DNA of 11,879 bases from Embleya sp040605455 (GCF_040605455.1 NZ_JBEXCV010000214.1:1-11879); one strand, 5' to 3'; counted from the first letter of the stretch, positions 1-5,703 are shown. A program made the numbers and translations. Notes: generated from the sequence alone by a model not told the origin.

Positions 1-9
1 AAGTCGCGC

Positions 10-39
10 GCCGGCCCGGGGGGCCGGCACCCGGGCCGG
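10..39. terminator. GC-rich hairpin(s) at left edge, possible terminator of an upstream gene
   Basis: Two mutually exclusive stems can be drawn. GCCGGCCC (10-17) pairs perfectly with GGGCCGGC (21-28) over a 3-nt loop. CCGGCCCGGG (11-20) pairs perfectly with CCCGGGCCGG (30-39) over a 9-nt loop. There is no T-tract, as is common for actinomycete terminators. Whether a gene ends just left of the window cannot be seen. A 10-bp direct repeat CTCCCAGGCA follows at 47-56 and 58-67. Confidence 0.4.
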
Positions 40-150
40 GGTTCGGCTCCCAGGCAACTCCCAGGCAGCGCGCGGGCTGCGACCACCGCGCCATGCTTGA
101 GTCCGGGGTGGATGGGCGGTGCGCCGTCCGGCGCCGACCCCGAGATTCGT

Positions 151-158
151 GGGAAGGA
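151..158 (+). promoter_or_regulatory. Ribosome binding site fixing the lipoprotein start
   Basis: GGGAAGGA lies four bases before ATG 163. It supports that start over in-frame TTG 97, which would place 22 extra hydrophilic residues before the signal peptide. Confidence 0.6.
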
Positions 159-162
159 CGTC

Positions 163-783
163 ATGACGAGGTACTCGGGTCGACCGGCGTGGACCACAAC
201 GGTGGTGCCGGTCGCCGCCTCGGCACTCGTGCTGCTGCTGGCCGGATGTGGGGGGAGCGGCGGCAACAAGAGCACGAGTGCCTCGGCCCCGTCGAGCGCG
301 GCGAGCGGTGGTGGGGACGCCGGCAAGGCGTACACCGACTGCCTGCGTGCGAACGGGGTCGAGGTACCGACGGGTCGACCGGACGGTGGCACCCGTCCCC
401 CGGGCGCGGGCCGCCCGTCCGGTCGCCCGTCGGCTCGCCCGAGTCGACCGGCCGGCGAACGGCCCACCGGGTTCCCGAGCGGGCGGCCCAATCCGCGCTC
501 GACCGATCCGGCGTACCGCAAGGCCGAGGAGGCGTGCGCGAAGTTGCGGCCCTCGCGGGGGCCGGGCGGCGGTACGGACGGGCCCAGGCGCGGCGGCAAC
601 TCGGCCGCGGAGGCATTCGCGGGCTGTCTCAAGGACCATCAGGTCGAGCTGCCGGCCGGTGGGGCCGCCGCACTGGACCGGTCCGACCCGAAGGTCGCCG
701 AGGCGCTGAAGACCTGCGAGGCCCTCCTGCCGTCGGCGCCGACGGCAGGCGCGGGCACGCCCACGGCGGTGCCGACGACGTAG
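163..783 (+). CDS. Putative lipoprotein with a duplicated two-cysteine unit
   Basis: This 206-residue protein has a lipoprotein signal peptide: Arg at 4 and 7, a hydrophobic stretch about 14-28, and lipobox LLAGC with Cys29 as the lipidated residue. It should therefore be anchored to the outer face of the membrane. A Ser/Gly/Ala linker (30-50) follows. Two related units come next. Unit 1 has YTDCLRANGVEVP (Cys60) and DPAYRKAEEACAKLRP (Cys125), split by a long Pro/Arg/Ser/Gly insert (about 71-110, with repeated RPS). Unit 2 has FAGCLKDHQVELP (Cys155) and DPKVAEALKTCEALLP (Cys185) and is compact. The pattern CLxxxxVxxP...DP...A..C..L.P resembles small extracytoplasmic proteins I recall from streptomycetes, often beside ABC-type export genes; no transporter is adjacent here. 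Disulfide pairing within each unit is an inference. The function is unknown. No promoter was recognised, and the next gene is 297 bases away. Confidence 0.85.
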   Translation: MTRYSGRPAWTTTVVPVAASALVLLLAGCGGSGGNKSTSASAPSSAASGGGDAGKAYTDCLRANGVEVPTGRPDGGTRPPGAGRPSGRPSARPSRPAGERPTGFPSGRPNPRSTDPAYRKAEEACAKLRPSRGPGGGTDGPRRGGNSAAEAFAGCLKDHQVELPAGGAAALDRSDPKVAEALKTCEALLPSAPTAGAGTPTAVPTT

Positions 784-1080
784 TCGGAGGCGGCCCGCGG
801 TCGTGCCCGCCATCGGCCGGGCCGGCCGGCCGGTTCGTGGCCGGGACACGGATGGGTGGTGGGTGACCCGAGCCGTCCGCGCGGCTGTTCGGGCCCTGCG
901 CGGGCCTCGGCTTCGTCGATTGTGTCAATCCCAACAAATGGGGCATTTGGGAAGATCATCCCAAGGTGCGGAGGGATGCCCGGCCAGGGAGCGATGAGTT
1001 CTTCGGCCAGGTCCGGTCCATCTCTGCACAGGCGATACCGCGATCCGCACCGCGATCGACCCACTGGAGAGTGACCAGTC
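784..1080. other. Intergenic region with an AT-richer inverted-repeat island
   Basis: About 300 bases without a credible gene. The first 115 bases are GC-rich with no clear element. The island at roughly 915-965 is much richer in A/T and holds clustered inverted repeats (listed separately). Further on is a direct repeat ACCGCGATC at 1037-1045 and 1049-1057. The ribosome binding site GGAGAG (1066-1071) serves the gene starting at 1081. I could not identify a convincing -10/-35 pair. Confidence 0.6.
918..964. repeat. Cluster of three adjacent/overlapping inverted repeats
   Basis: GATTG-TGT-CAATC (918-930) and CAAATG-GGG-CATTTG (935-949) are perfect inverted repeats, each with a 3-base centre. 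TTGGGA-N6-TCCCAA (947-964) is a third. CCCAA (930-934), TTGGG (947-951) and CCCAA (960-964) can pair alternatively, so the middle arm could join either partner. The position, 117-163 bases before the VOC gene at 1081, suits operators or a leader switch; the role is inferred. Confidence 0.55.
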
Positions 1081-1857
1081 ATGCTCACGACCGATTTTGC
1101 CCCCGGCGCCCCGCTCTGGATCGACCTCGGGGTGCCCGACCTTCCGGCGGCCGGCGCGTTCTACGGCGACCTGTTCGGGTGGGATCTGGAGATCACCGGT
1201 CCCGAGACCGGCGGCTACGGCATCCTGCGCAAGGACGGCAAGAGCGTCGCCGCGCTCGCCCCGCTGATGGACCAGAGCGCGTCCCCCGCGTGGTCCGTCT
1301 ACTTCCACGCCCCGAACGTCGACGCCACCACCAAGGCGGTCGAGCAGGCCGGCGGTCGGGTGCTGCTCCCGCCGATGGACGTCATGGACATGGGCCGAAT
1401 GGCCGGGTACGCCGACTCCACCGGGGTGGGCTTCATGGCGTGGCAGCAGGGCACGAACAAGGGCCTGGAACTGGTCCAGGACGTCGGCGCGCTGTGTTGG
1501 ACCGAGCTGTACACCGCCGACCGGGTCGCGGCCACCGGCTTCTACCACTCGGTGTTCGGTTGGAACTACCAGGACTTCCCCTCGCCGGCCGGCACCTACA
1601 GCCTCGCCTACCCGGGCGAGGACGTGGACGCCATGCACGGTGGCGTGATGGAGGTCGACCCGGGGCAGACCGCCCCGCAGTGGCAGATCTACATCGGCGT
1701 CGAGGACTGCGACGCGTCGTTCGCCAGGGCGATCGAGCTGGGCGCGACCGAGCTGACGGCGCCGTACGACATCCCGGACGTCGGCCGGATCGCGATGCTG
1801 AACGACCCCTTCGGCGCGCGCTTCGCGATCATCAAGGGCATTCCGCCGGCCACGTGA
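1081..1857 (+). CDS. Two-domain VOC (glyoxalase/bleomycin-resistance fold) protein, Cfp30B-like
   Basis: The 258-residue protein is a tandem of two VOC domains, about 8-125 and 138-254. Each begins with a paired-betaalphabeta signature (PLWIDLGVPDLPAAGAFYGDLFGW and LCWTELYTADRVAATGFYHSVFGW regions) and closes with an ADSTGVGFMAW or LNDPFGARFAII strand. The length and the V/IGR motifs preceding each closing strand resemble Mycobacterium tuberculosis Rv0577 (Cfp30B), as I recall that sequence. Many actinomycete relatives are annotated only as 'VOC family' or 'hydroxylase'. I see no full canonical set of His/Glu metal ligands, so glyoxalase I activity should not be assumed; a small-molecule-binding or detoxification role is inferred. 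The start is ATG 1081 with GGAGAG nine bases upstream. It appears monocistronic, with a hairpin downstream and inverted repeats in the upstream spacer. Confidence 0.9.
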   Translation: MLTTDFAPGAPLWIDLGVPDLPAAGAFYGDLFGWDLEITGPETGGYGILRKDGKSVAALAPLMDQSASPAWSVYFHAPNVDATTKAVEQAGGRVLLPPMDVMDMGRMAGYADSTGVGFMAWQQGTNKGLELVQDVGALCWTELYTADRVAATGFYHSVFGWNYQDFPSPAGTYSLAYPGEDVDAMHGGVMEVDPGQTAPQWQIYIGVEDCDASFARAIELGATELTAPYDIPDVGRIAMLNDPFGARFAIIKGIPPAT

Positions 1858-1913
1858 GCGGCGGCCGCGGGGCCGACCCGGTCGGATGACGCGAGTCGCC
1901 CGGTCGGGTCGTT

Positions 1914-1930
1914 TCGGTCGGCCCGACCGA
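1914..1930 (+). terminator. Hairpin terminator candidate after the two-domain VOC gene
   Basis: TCGGTCG (1914-1920) pairs with CGACCGA (1924-1930) over loop GCC. Outer GGGT (1905-1908) and ACCC (1930-1933) can extend it with a bulge. It lies 57 bases after the VOC stop and before the HAD-like gene. No T-tract follows. Confidence 0.5.
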
Positions 1931-2005
1931 CCCGGAGCCGCACTCCCGGATACCGCACCGACGCCGCCCGGGAAGGAGTAGGCCCGACCCCTTCCGGGGA
2001 CCCAC

Positions 2006-2770
2006 GTGATCATGACCGTTCGCGCCCTGGCCCTCGACTTCGGCGACACCCTGGCCGTTCCCGGACCCAACCCGGACGGCCGCACGGTCCTGGAGGTGCT
2101 GCGCCGAATGCCCGGCACCGATGTCCCGGACACCTTCGTCGCCGCCTTCGACCACGTGCATCGCATCACCCGCGAGGGCGACCGGGTCCGGGACACGCAC
2201 ACCGCGTTCGCGGACGAGATCCGGCATGCCGCGGCCCTGTGCGGGGCGCGTGTCCCGGACCCCGGGGCGGTCGCCGAGCCGGTCTTCGAGCGGATCCCCG
2301 ATTCGCGGGTCATCCGCCGGGCCGCCGAGGCGTTGCTGCGCATTCGCGATCGCCGCGACCTGGTGTGCGTGCTCGCCTGCGACACCCAGCGCCCCGAGTC
2401 GGTGCGCCGGCGCACGCTGGCCGATGCGGGCATCGAGGCGTGCTTCGACGCCGTCGTGCTGTCCTGCACCATCGGCCTGCGCAAACCGCATCCGCACTTC
2501 TACGCCGAGGTCGAACGCGCGTGCGGCGGCATTGCGCGCGAGCAGATCATGTTCGTCGGGAACACCCCGACCAAGGACGCCACCGCACCGCACGTGTACG
2601 GCATGCGGGCGGTGCTGATCGCGCCGACCGGACGCCCCGCGGGGCTGGCCGAGGCGATCGGGGTGATCGACCACTTCGCCGACCTCCCCGACTACCTCGA
2701 TCGGGCCGCCCCGGACGGCGCGGGCCCGGGCGGGGTCAGGCCCGGATCTCGGCCACGCGCTCCACGTTGA
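2006..2770 (+). CDS. HAD-like hydrolase-family protein with atypical active site
   Basis: This 254-residue protein has the order of a haloacid dehalogenase-fold protein. Motif I is ALDFGDTLA (Asp11 as nucleophile position), an alpha-helical cap spans roughly 20-100, a strand LVCVLACDTQ sits at motif II (119-128), motif III is GLRKPHPHFY (Lys160), and motif IV is IMFVGNTPTKD (184-191). Departures are visible: the usual DxDxT acid/base Asp (two after the nucleophile) is Gly13, the motif II Ser/Thr aligns with Cys125 or so, and the first motif IV Asp is Asn186, while Asp191 remains. Phosphatase chemistry is therefore uncertain. The start is GTG 2006 or ATG 2012; an in-frame TAG at 1979-1981 excludes earlier ones, and GGGGA (1996-2000) is the likely ribosome site. 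The low-complexity tail (from about 234) runs 35 bases into the convergent RpiB-like gene, so the extreme C-terminus may be a read-on product. Confidence 0.85.
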   Translation: MIMTVRALALDFGDTLAVPGPNPDGRTVLEVLRRMPGTDVPDTFVAAFDHVHRITREGDRVRDTHTAFADEIRHAAALCGARVPDPGAVAEPVFERIPDSRVIRRAAEALLRIRDRRDLVCVLACDTQRPESVRRRTLADAGIEACFDAVVLSCTIGLRKPHPHFYAEVERACGGIAREQIMFVGNTPTKDATAPHVYGMRAVLIAPTGRPAGLAEAIGVIDHFADLPDYLDRAAPDGAGPGGVRPGSRPRAPR

Positions 2771-3188
2771 GCACATCCGCGATGTCCTGGCTCTCGGCGG
2801 TGGCGAACCACGCGTCCAGGATCTCGATCAGCACCGGCCCGGAGGTCAGCCGCAGGCTCAGCGCGAGCACGTTGGCGTGGTTCCAGCGCCGCGCACCGGA
2901 CGCCGTGGCCGCGTCCGTGCACAGCGCCGCCCGGATCCCGTCCACCTTGTTCGCCGCGATCGAGGCGCCCGTACCGGTCCAGCAGCAAACGATCGCCTGA
3001 TCGGACCGACCCGCGGTCACCTCGCGCGCGGCGGCCGCGCTCACCGGTGCCCAGTCGTCGGCGAACTCCGGCCGGTGGTCGGGGTCGAAGGCGCCGAACG
3101 GCAGCACCTCGTGACCGCGCTTGCGCAGTTCGTCGGCGAGGTAGACGCCACAGCCCTTGATCTGGTCGGCCGAGATCGCGATGCGCAT
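2736..3188 (-). CDS. RpiB/LacAB-family sugar-phosphate isomerase homologue
   Basis: At 150 residues it matches the usual size of ribose-5-phosphate isomerase B relatives. The N-terminus MRIAISADQIKG corresponds to the family's nucleotide-like phosphate-binding start, and CWTGTGASIAANK (69-81) aligns with the CGTGxGxSIAANK active-site loop, keeping Cys69 and Thr71. NHANVLAL (103-110) matches NDxNVLAxG. Differences from E. coli RpiB as I recall it: His10 is Gln9, Gly67 is Trp70, His99 is Trp102, and only one of the two C-terminal phosphate-contact arginines is clear (Arg144). The true substrate is probably not ribose 5-phosphate; another tetrose or pentose phosphate is an inference. The start at 3188 is set by AAGGAG six bases upstream. 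It is divergent from an AraC-type gene (52-base gap) and overlaps the HAD-like gene at its 3' end. Many actinomycete homologues share the CWTGTG loop, so this is probably a subfamily rather than a damaged gene. Confidence 0.88.
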   Translation of the reverse strand: MRIAISADQIKGCGVYLADELRKRGHEVLPFGAFDPDHRPEFADDWAPVSAAAAREVTAGRSDQAIVCCWTGTGASIAANKVDGIRAALCTDAATASGARRWNHANVLALSLRLTSGPVLIEILDAWFATAESQDIADVLNVERVAEIRA

Positions 3189-3194
3189 CGGACA

Positions 3195-3200
3195 CTCCTT
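3195..3200 (-). promoter_or_regulatory. Ribosome binding site fixing the RpiB-like start
   Basis: AAGGAG on the minus strand, six bases before ATG 3188. It rules out a 36-residue N-terminal extension from 3296 that lacks family similarity. Confidence 0.75.
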
Positions 3201-3209
3201 GGTCGGTGA

Positions 3210-3238
3210 ATTGTCGGTGCCGGGTGTGAGACTGGAAA
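3210..3238 (-). promoter_or_regulatory. Candidate promoter of the RpiB-like gene
   Basis: On the minus strand TTTCCA (3238-3233) and GACAAT (3215-3210) are separated by 17 bases, each matching four of six sigma-70-type consensus positions. Transcription would start near 3203, giving a short leader with the AAGGAG site. The -35 element ends three bases from the AraC-type gene's ATG 3241, so the two transcription units could interfere. Confidence 0.4.
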
Positions 3239-3240
3239 GC

Positions 3241-4101
3241 ATGGTCCTCACGGACACTGTGCACGTGACCCGACACACCTCCGCGCTCGGGTCCATGGAG
3301 ATCGGGTCCGGGCCCCCGCATCCCGCGCTCGCGACGCTGATCGACGCCTACCGCGGTTACGAAGAACACACCCTCGCGCCGCTGTGCCGCCGCGAGCCGG
3401 CGACCGGATCGATCACCGTCGTCATCGGTTTCGGTCCGGTGCGAGTGTGGTCCCCACGCGACCCCCGGTACGGGCCGGGTACCACCAGCTCGTTCGTGGC
3501 CGGCCTGCACGACGGGCCCGCGATCGTCGAGCACGACGGTCACCAGGCCGGCATCCAGATCGACCTCACCCCGCTGGGCGCCTACACGTTGCTCGGCCTG
3601 CCTCTCGCGGAGATCGCCGACCGGGTCGTGCACCTCGACGACCTGCCCGGGTGGGACACCGGCGCGCTGGTCGACCGGTTGCGGTCCGCGCCGGACTGGT
3701 CCGCCCGGTTCGCGCACCTGGACCGGATCCTGCTGCGACGCCGCGAGCAGGGTCCCGTACCACTGCCCGAGGTGGTCCGCTGCTGGGAGCTGATGGCGGC
3801 GAGCGCGGGCCGGATCGAGGTCACCGCGCTCGCCCGGGAGACCGGCTGGAGCCGGCGCCACCTCGGCGCACGCTTTCGGGAGACGCTCGGCCTCCCGCCC
3901 AAGACGGTGGCCCGGGTGCTGCGTTTTCGGCATGCGATCGAGCTGCTCGACGGGCCGCCGCGCAGTTGGGCGGAGATCGCGATCGAGGCGGGCTACTACG
4001 ACCAGGCGCACTTCAACCGCGACTTCAAGGTGCTCGCGGGCTGCACTCCCCGCGCCTATCTGGCGGCCCGGATGCCCGCCGGCGGCGGCCTCGTGGGCTG
4101 A
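3241..4101 (+). CDS. AraC-family transcriptional regulator
   Basis: With ATG 3241 the protein is 286 residues. The N-terminal half (about 20-165) is a ligand-sensing-type beta-rich domain (GFGPVRVWSP; a Pro-Leu-Gly stretch QIDLTPLGAYTLLGLPLAEI) as in many actinomycete AraC proteins. The C-terminal domain has both helix-turn-helix units: VTALARETGWSRRHLGARF (about 194-212), and WAEIAIEAGYYDQAHFNRDF (243-262) followed by GCTPRAYLA (267-275). It should bind DNA, responding to an unidentified small molecule. The start is not certain: GGAAAG sits only one base before ATG 3241, and GTG 3259 or ATG 3295 are in frame. It is divergent from the RpiB-like gene and 143 bases upstream of a VOC gene in the same direction. 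AraC regulator plus VOC is a recurrent actinomycete pairing, so the VOC gene and/or the divergent gene are the likely targets (inference). Confidence 0.9.
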   Translation: MVLTDTVHVTRHTSALGSMEIGSGPPHPALATLIDAYRGYEEHTLAPLCRREPATGSITVVIGFGPVRVWSPRDPRYGPGTTSSFVAGLHDGPAIVEHDGHQAGIQIDLTPLGAYTLLGLPLAEIADRVVHLDDLPGWDTGALVDRLRSAPDWSARFAHLDRILLRRREQGPVPLPEVVRCWELMAASAGRIEVTALARETGWSRRHLGARFRETLGLPPKTVARVLRFRHAIELLDGPPRSWAEIAIEAGYYDQAHFNRDFKVLAGCTPRAYLAARMPAGGGLVG

Positions 4102-4201
4102 CCGGCCGGCGCGCCGATCGTTCCCGTTTATCCAATACCGCGCGGGGTCCCTCACCGAAGCTGGAATCGACCACCCGGCAGGCCCCGGAGGCGACGCAAC
4201 G

Positions 4202-4229
4202 CATCCGGCGGCATCCGGCCACATCCGGC
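4202..4229 (+). repeat. Three CATCCGGC direct repeats spaced exactly 10 bp
   Basis: CATCCGGC occurs at 4202-4209, 4212-4219 and 4222-4229. The 10-bp period puts the copies on the same DNA face. They lie just before the AAGGAG (4233-4238) of the VOC gene and downstream of the AraC-type gene. A regulator-binding array is possible; a chance simple repeat in a GC-rich leader is the alternative. Confidence 0.55.
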
Positions 4230-4244
4230 ATCAAGGAGTGCACC

Positions 4245-4652
4245 ATGAGCGACAAGGCCCTCGTCTCCGACCTGGTCCCGACGCTGCGCTACAACGACGC
4301 GACGGCGGCGATCGCCTTCCTCGAGAACGCGTTCGGGATGAGCGCGGTCCTGGTTGTTCCCGGCGACGACGACACCGTCGCGCACGCGGAGCTGACGTTC
4401 GGCAACAGCATGATCATGCTCGGCACCAACCTGCCCGAGGGCTGCGGCGACCGGCTCCGCCGGCCGATCGGCGGCTCGGCGGTCTACGGCATCGTCGACG
4501 GCGACGTGGACGCGCACTGCGCCCGGGCGGTGGCGGCGGGCGCGAGTGTGGTGCGCGAGCCGAAGGACGAGGACTACGGCGGCCGCGGCTACACCGTGCG
4601 CGACCCGGAGGGCAACCTGTGGAGCTTCGGGACGTACCGCCCGCAGGCCTGA
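4245..4652 (+). CDS. Single-domain VOC family protein
   Basis: The protein is 135 residues, a normal length for a one-domain VOC (glyoxalase/bleomycin-resistance fold) protein. It opens with VPTLRYNDATAAIAFLENAFG (11-31), has a central strand AHAELTFGNSMIMLG, a second helix DVDAHCARAVAAGA, and ends with YTVRDPEGNLWSFGTY (116-131), a hallmark of PhnB-like members. Candidate metal or substrate residues include His47 and Glu122, but I cannot confirm a full set. The reaction is unknown; binding or modifying a small toxic or antibiotic-like molecule is the family-level inference. ATG 4245 is supported by AAGGAG six bases upstream. It follows the AraC-type gene in the same direction with a 143-base gap holding a 10-bp-spaced repeat array, so it probably has its own control. 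A large inverted repeat follows its stop. Confidence 0.92.
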   Translation: MSDKALVSDLVPTLRYNDATAAIAFLENAFGMSAVLVVPGDDDTVAHAELTFGNSMIMLGTNLPEGCGDRLRRPIGGSAVYGIVDGDVDAHCARAVAAGASVVREPKDEDYGGRGYTVRDPEGNLWSFGTYRPQA

Positions 4653-4662
4653 CCCGTGAGCG

Positions 4663-4724
4663 CGGTTCGGCCGGCGGTCCGGGCGGCGACGCGAGGTGCC
4701 GCCTCGACCCCACCGGCCGAACCG
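4663..4724. terminator. Bidirectional terminator between convergent genes
   Basis: CGGTTCGGCCGG (4663-4674) is perfectly complementary to CCGGCCGAACCG (4713-4724). Inside lies a second stem, GGCGGC (4682-4687) with GCCGCC (4698-4703). It fills the 75-base gap between the VOC stop and the metallophosphoesterase stop, so it can serve both transcripts. There is no T-tract. Confidence 0.75.
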
Positions 4725-4727
4725 GGC

Positions 4728-5570
4728 TCAGCCCTCGTGCGCCGCGAGGTAGCGGTCCACCTTGGCCCGCTCGTAGGCGTACACCGGCTCGATCGGGCCG
4801 ACCGGCACGAAGGTCGCCGTCGCGCAGTCCTCGTACAGGTCCACCCGGGTGTAGCCGACGCCGGCAACCCCCTGGTAGGTGTCTGCCGGCGGGAACACGT
4901 CGGCGCGGTAGGCGCCGGCCGGGGCCGCCCATACCGGCACCCCGGCCAGCACTCCGCAGGTCGCGTGGTGGTTGTGGCCGGTCAGCACGATCCGCACGTC
5001 GGTCCCGGCGATCACCGCGCCCAACCGGGCCGGGGCGCGCAGCGAGAGCCGTTCCAGGAACGCGAGCGGGGTGGGAATCGGCGGGTGATGCAGGCCGAGC
5101 ACCGTGCCGCCGGCCGCCGGCGTGGCCAACTCGGCGCGCAGCCACTGCAACTGATCTTCCGTCAGGTCGCCGGAGTGGCTGCCGGGCGTGGTGCTGTCCA
5201 GCATGATCACCCGTACCTCGCCGGACGTGTGCACGAAGTCGTGCGGGTCGGTGGACGCGGGCGTGCCGAGCAGCCCCTCGCGAAACGCCGCGCGGTCGTC
5301 GTGGTTGCCCATCCCGTACAGCGCCGGCGCGCCGATCCGCGGCCCGGCCTCGGCCAGCAGCGCCCGCAGTCGCCGATAGGCCCGCGGGTCGCCGGTGTCC
5401 GCGAGGTCGCCGGTGAACAGCAGGGCGGTGGGGGCCAGGTCGGCCGCCTCGACCGCGGCGAGCGCCTGGCGCAGCTGTTCGGCGGTGTCCAGTCGGTCGA
5501 GCAGCAGCTCACCCTCCGGGACCATGTGCACGTCGCTGAACTGGACCAGCGTGTGGCGCGGGATACGCAC
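4728..5570 (-). CDS. Class III metallophosphoesterase (CpdA/Icc or GpdQ-like)
   Basis: The 280-residue protein carries the complete dinuclear-metal set of calcineurin-like phosphoesterases: FSDVH (Asp13, His15), FTGDLAD (Asp55), GNHDD (Asn89, His90), LHHPP (His161) and TGHNHH (His199, His201). The spacing and the HxPP/GHxH form fit the cyclic-nucleotide phosphodiesterase (CpdA/Icc) and glycerophosphodiesterase (GpdQ) group. Likely reactions are hydrolysis of cyclic nucleotide or phosphodiester substrates in the cytoplasm; the exact substrate is not readable from the sequence. No signal peptide is present. GTG 5570 is chosen because AGGAGG lies six bases before it; a start at 5603 would put this site inside the gene. 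It converges on the VOC gene and diverges from the GNAT gene with a 139-base spacer carrying a palindrome and promoter-like hexamers. Confidence 0.92.
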   Translation of the reverse strand: MRIPRHTLVQFSDVHMVPEGELLLDRLDTAEQLRQALAAVEAADLAPTALLFTGDLADTGDPRAYRRLRALLAEAGPRIGAPALYGMGNHDDRAAFREGLLGTPASTDPHDFVHTSGEVRVIMLDSTTPGSHSGDLTEDQLQWLRAELATPAAGGTVLGLHHPPIPTPLAFLERLSLRAPARLGAVIAGTDVRIVLTGHNHHATCGVLAGVPVWAAPAGAYRADVFPPADTYQGVAGVGYTRVDLYEDCATATFVPVGPIEPVYAYERAKVDRYLAAHEG

Positions 5571-5576
5571 GGCAAT

Positions 5577-5582
5577 CCTCCT
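5577..5582 (-). promoter_or_regulatory. Ribosome binding site fixing a GTG start
   Basis: AGGAGG on the minus strand, six bases before GTG 5570, is the strongest Shine-Dalgarno match in the window. It decides the metallophosphoesterase start. Confidence 0.8.
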
Positions 5583-5598
5583 GCGGGCAGGGCGACGC

Positions 5599-5608
5599 GA
5601 CACGTGTC
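5599..5608. promoter_or_regulatory. Perfect palindrome GACACGTGTC, operator candidate
   Basis: A 10-bp perfect palindrome with a CACGTG core lies in the divergent spacer between the metallophosphoesterase and GNAT genes. It falls just downstream of the expected transcription start of a minus-strand promoter candidate (5623-5651), where a repressor could act. Regulator unknown; a 10-bp palindrome can occur by chance. Confidence 0.35.
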
Positions 5609-5622
5609 ACCCGGGGAGGCAC

Positions 5623-5651
5623 AGTCCATCGCCGATAGGCGACAAGGTCAA
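5623..5651 (-). promoter_or_regulatory. Weak promoter candidate for the metallophosphoesterase
   Basis: On the minus strand TTGACC (5651-5646) is a five-of-six -35 match. With a 17-base spacer the -10 position is TGGACT (5628-5623), a poor match that keeps only the first and last T. The good -35 and correct direction make it plausible. Confidence 0.3.
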
Positions 5652-5674
5652 GCAGTTCTCCGATCGACCTGCCG

Positions 5675-5703
5675 CCGACCCGCTCGAACGCACGAGCTAG
5701 CGT
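5675..5703 (+). promoter_or_regulatory. Candidate promoter for a leaderless GNAT transcript
   Basis: TAGCGT (5698-5703) is a -10-like hexamer and CCGACC (5675-5680) a weak -35 with a 17-base spacer. Transcription would begin at about 5710, the first base of the GTG start codon. No ribosome binding site is visible upstream of that codon, which agrees with a leaderless mRNA. Confidence 0.35.

Noticed and set aside
923..928. Exact TTGACA on the minus strand as a -35 element
   Set aside because: No -10-like hexamer at 16-19 bases and no minus-strand gene downstream; it is better explained as part of the GATTG/CAATC inverted repeat.
925..2484. Long minus-strand open frame opposite the two-domain VOC and HAD-like genes
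   Set aside because: Low-complexity Arg/Gly-rich translation with no domain; it mirrors two well-supported plus-strand genes, as expected in very GC-rich DNA.
2692..4224. Long minus-strand open frame across the RpiB-like, AraC and HAD-like genes
   Set aside because: It covers recognisable genes in other frames and has no family motif of its own.
4202..4229. CRISPR-like array at the CATCCGGC repeats (also considered for 9969-10008)
   Set aside because: Repeats of 8-10 bases with no spacers of CRISPR size and no cas genes in the window.
3384..4244. In-frame upstream extension of the single-domain VOC gene into the AraC gene
   Set aside because: The added part is an out-of-frame reading of the AraC gene; AAGGAG before ATG 4245 and the VOC domain boundary fix the start.
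1081..4652. Bleomycin or fosfomycin resistance cassette based on the two VOC proteins
   Set aside because: Only the general VOC fold can be seen; no drug-specific ligand motif or resistance neighbours support naming a drug.
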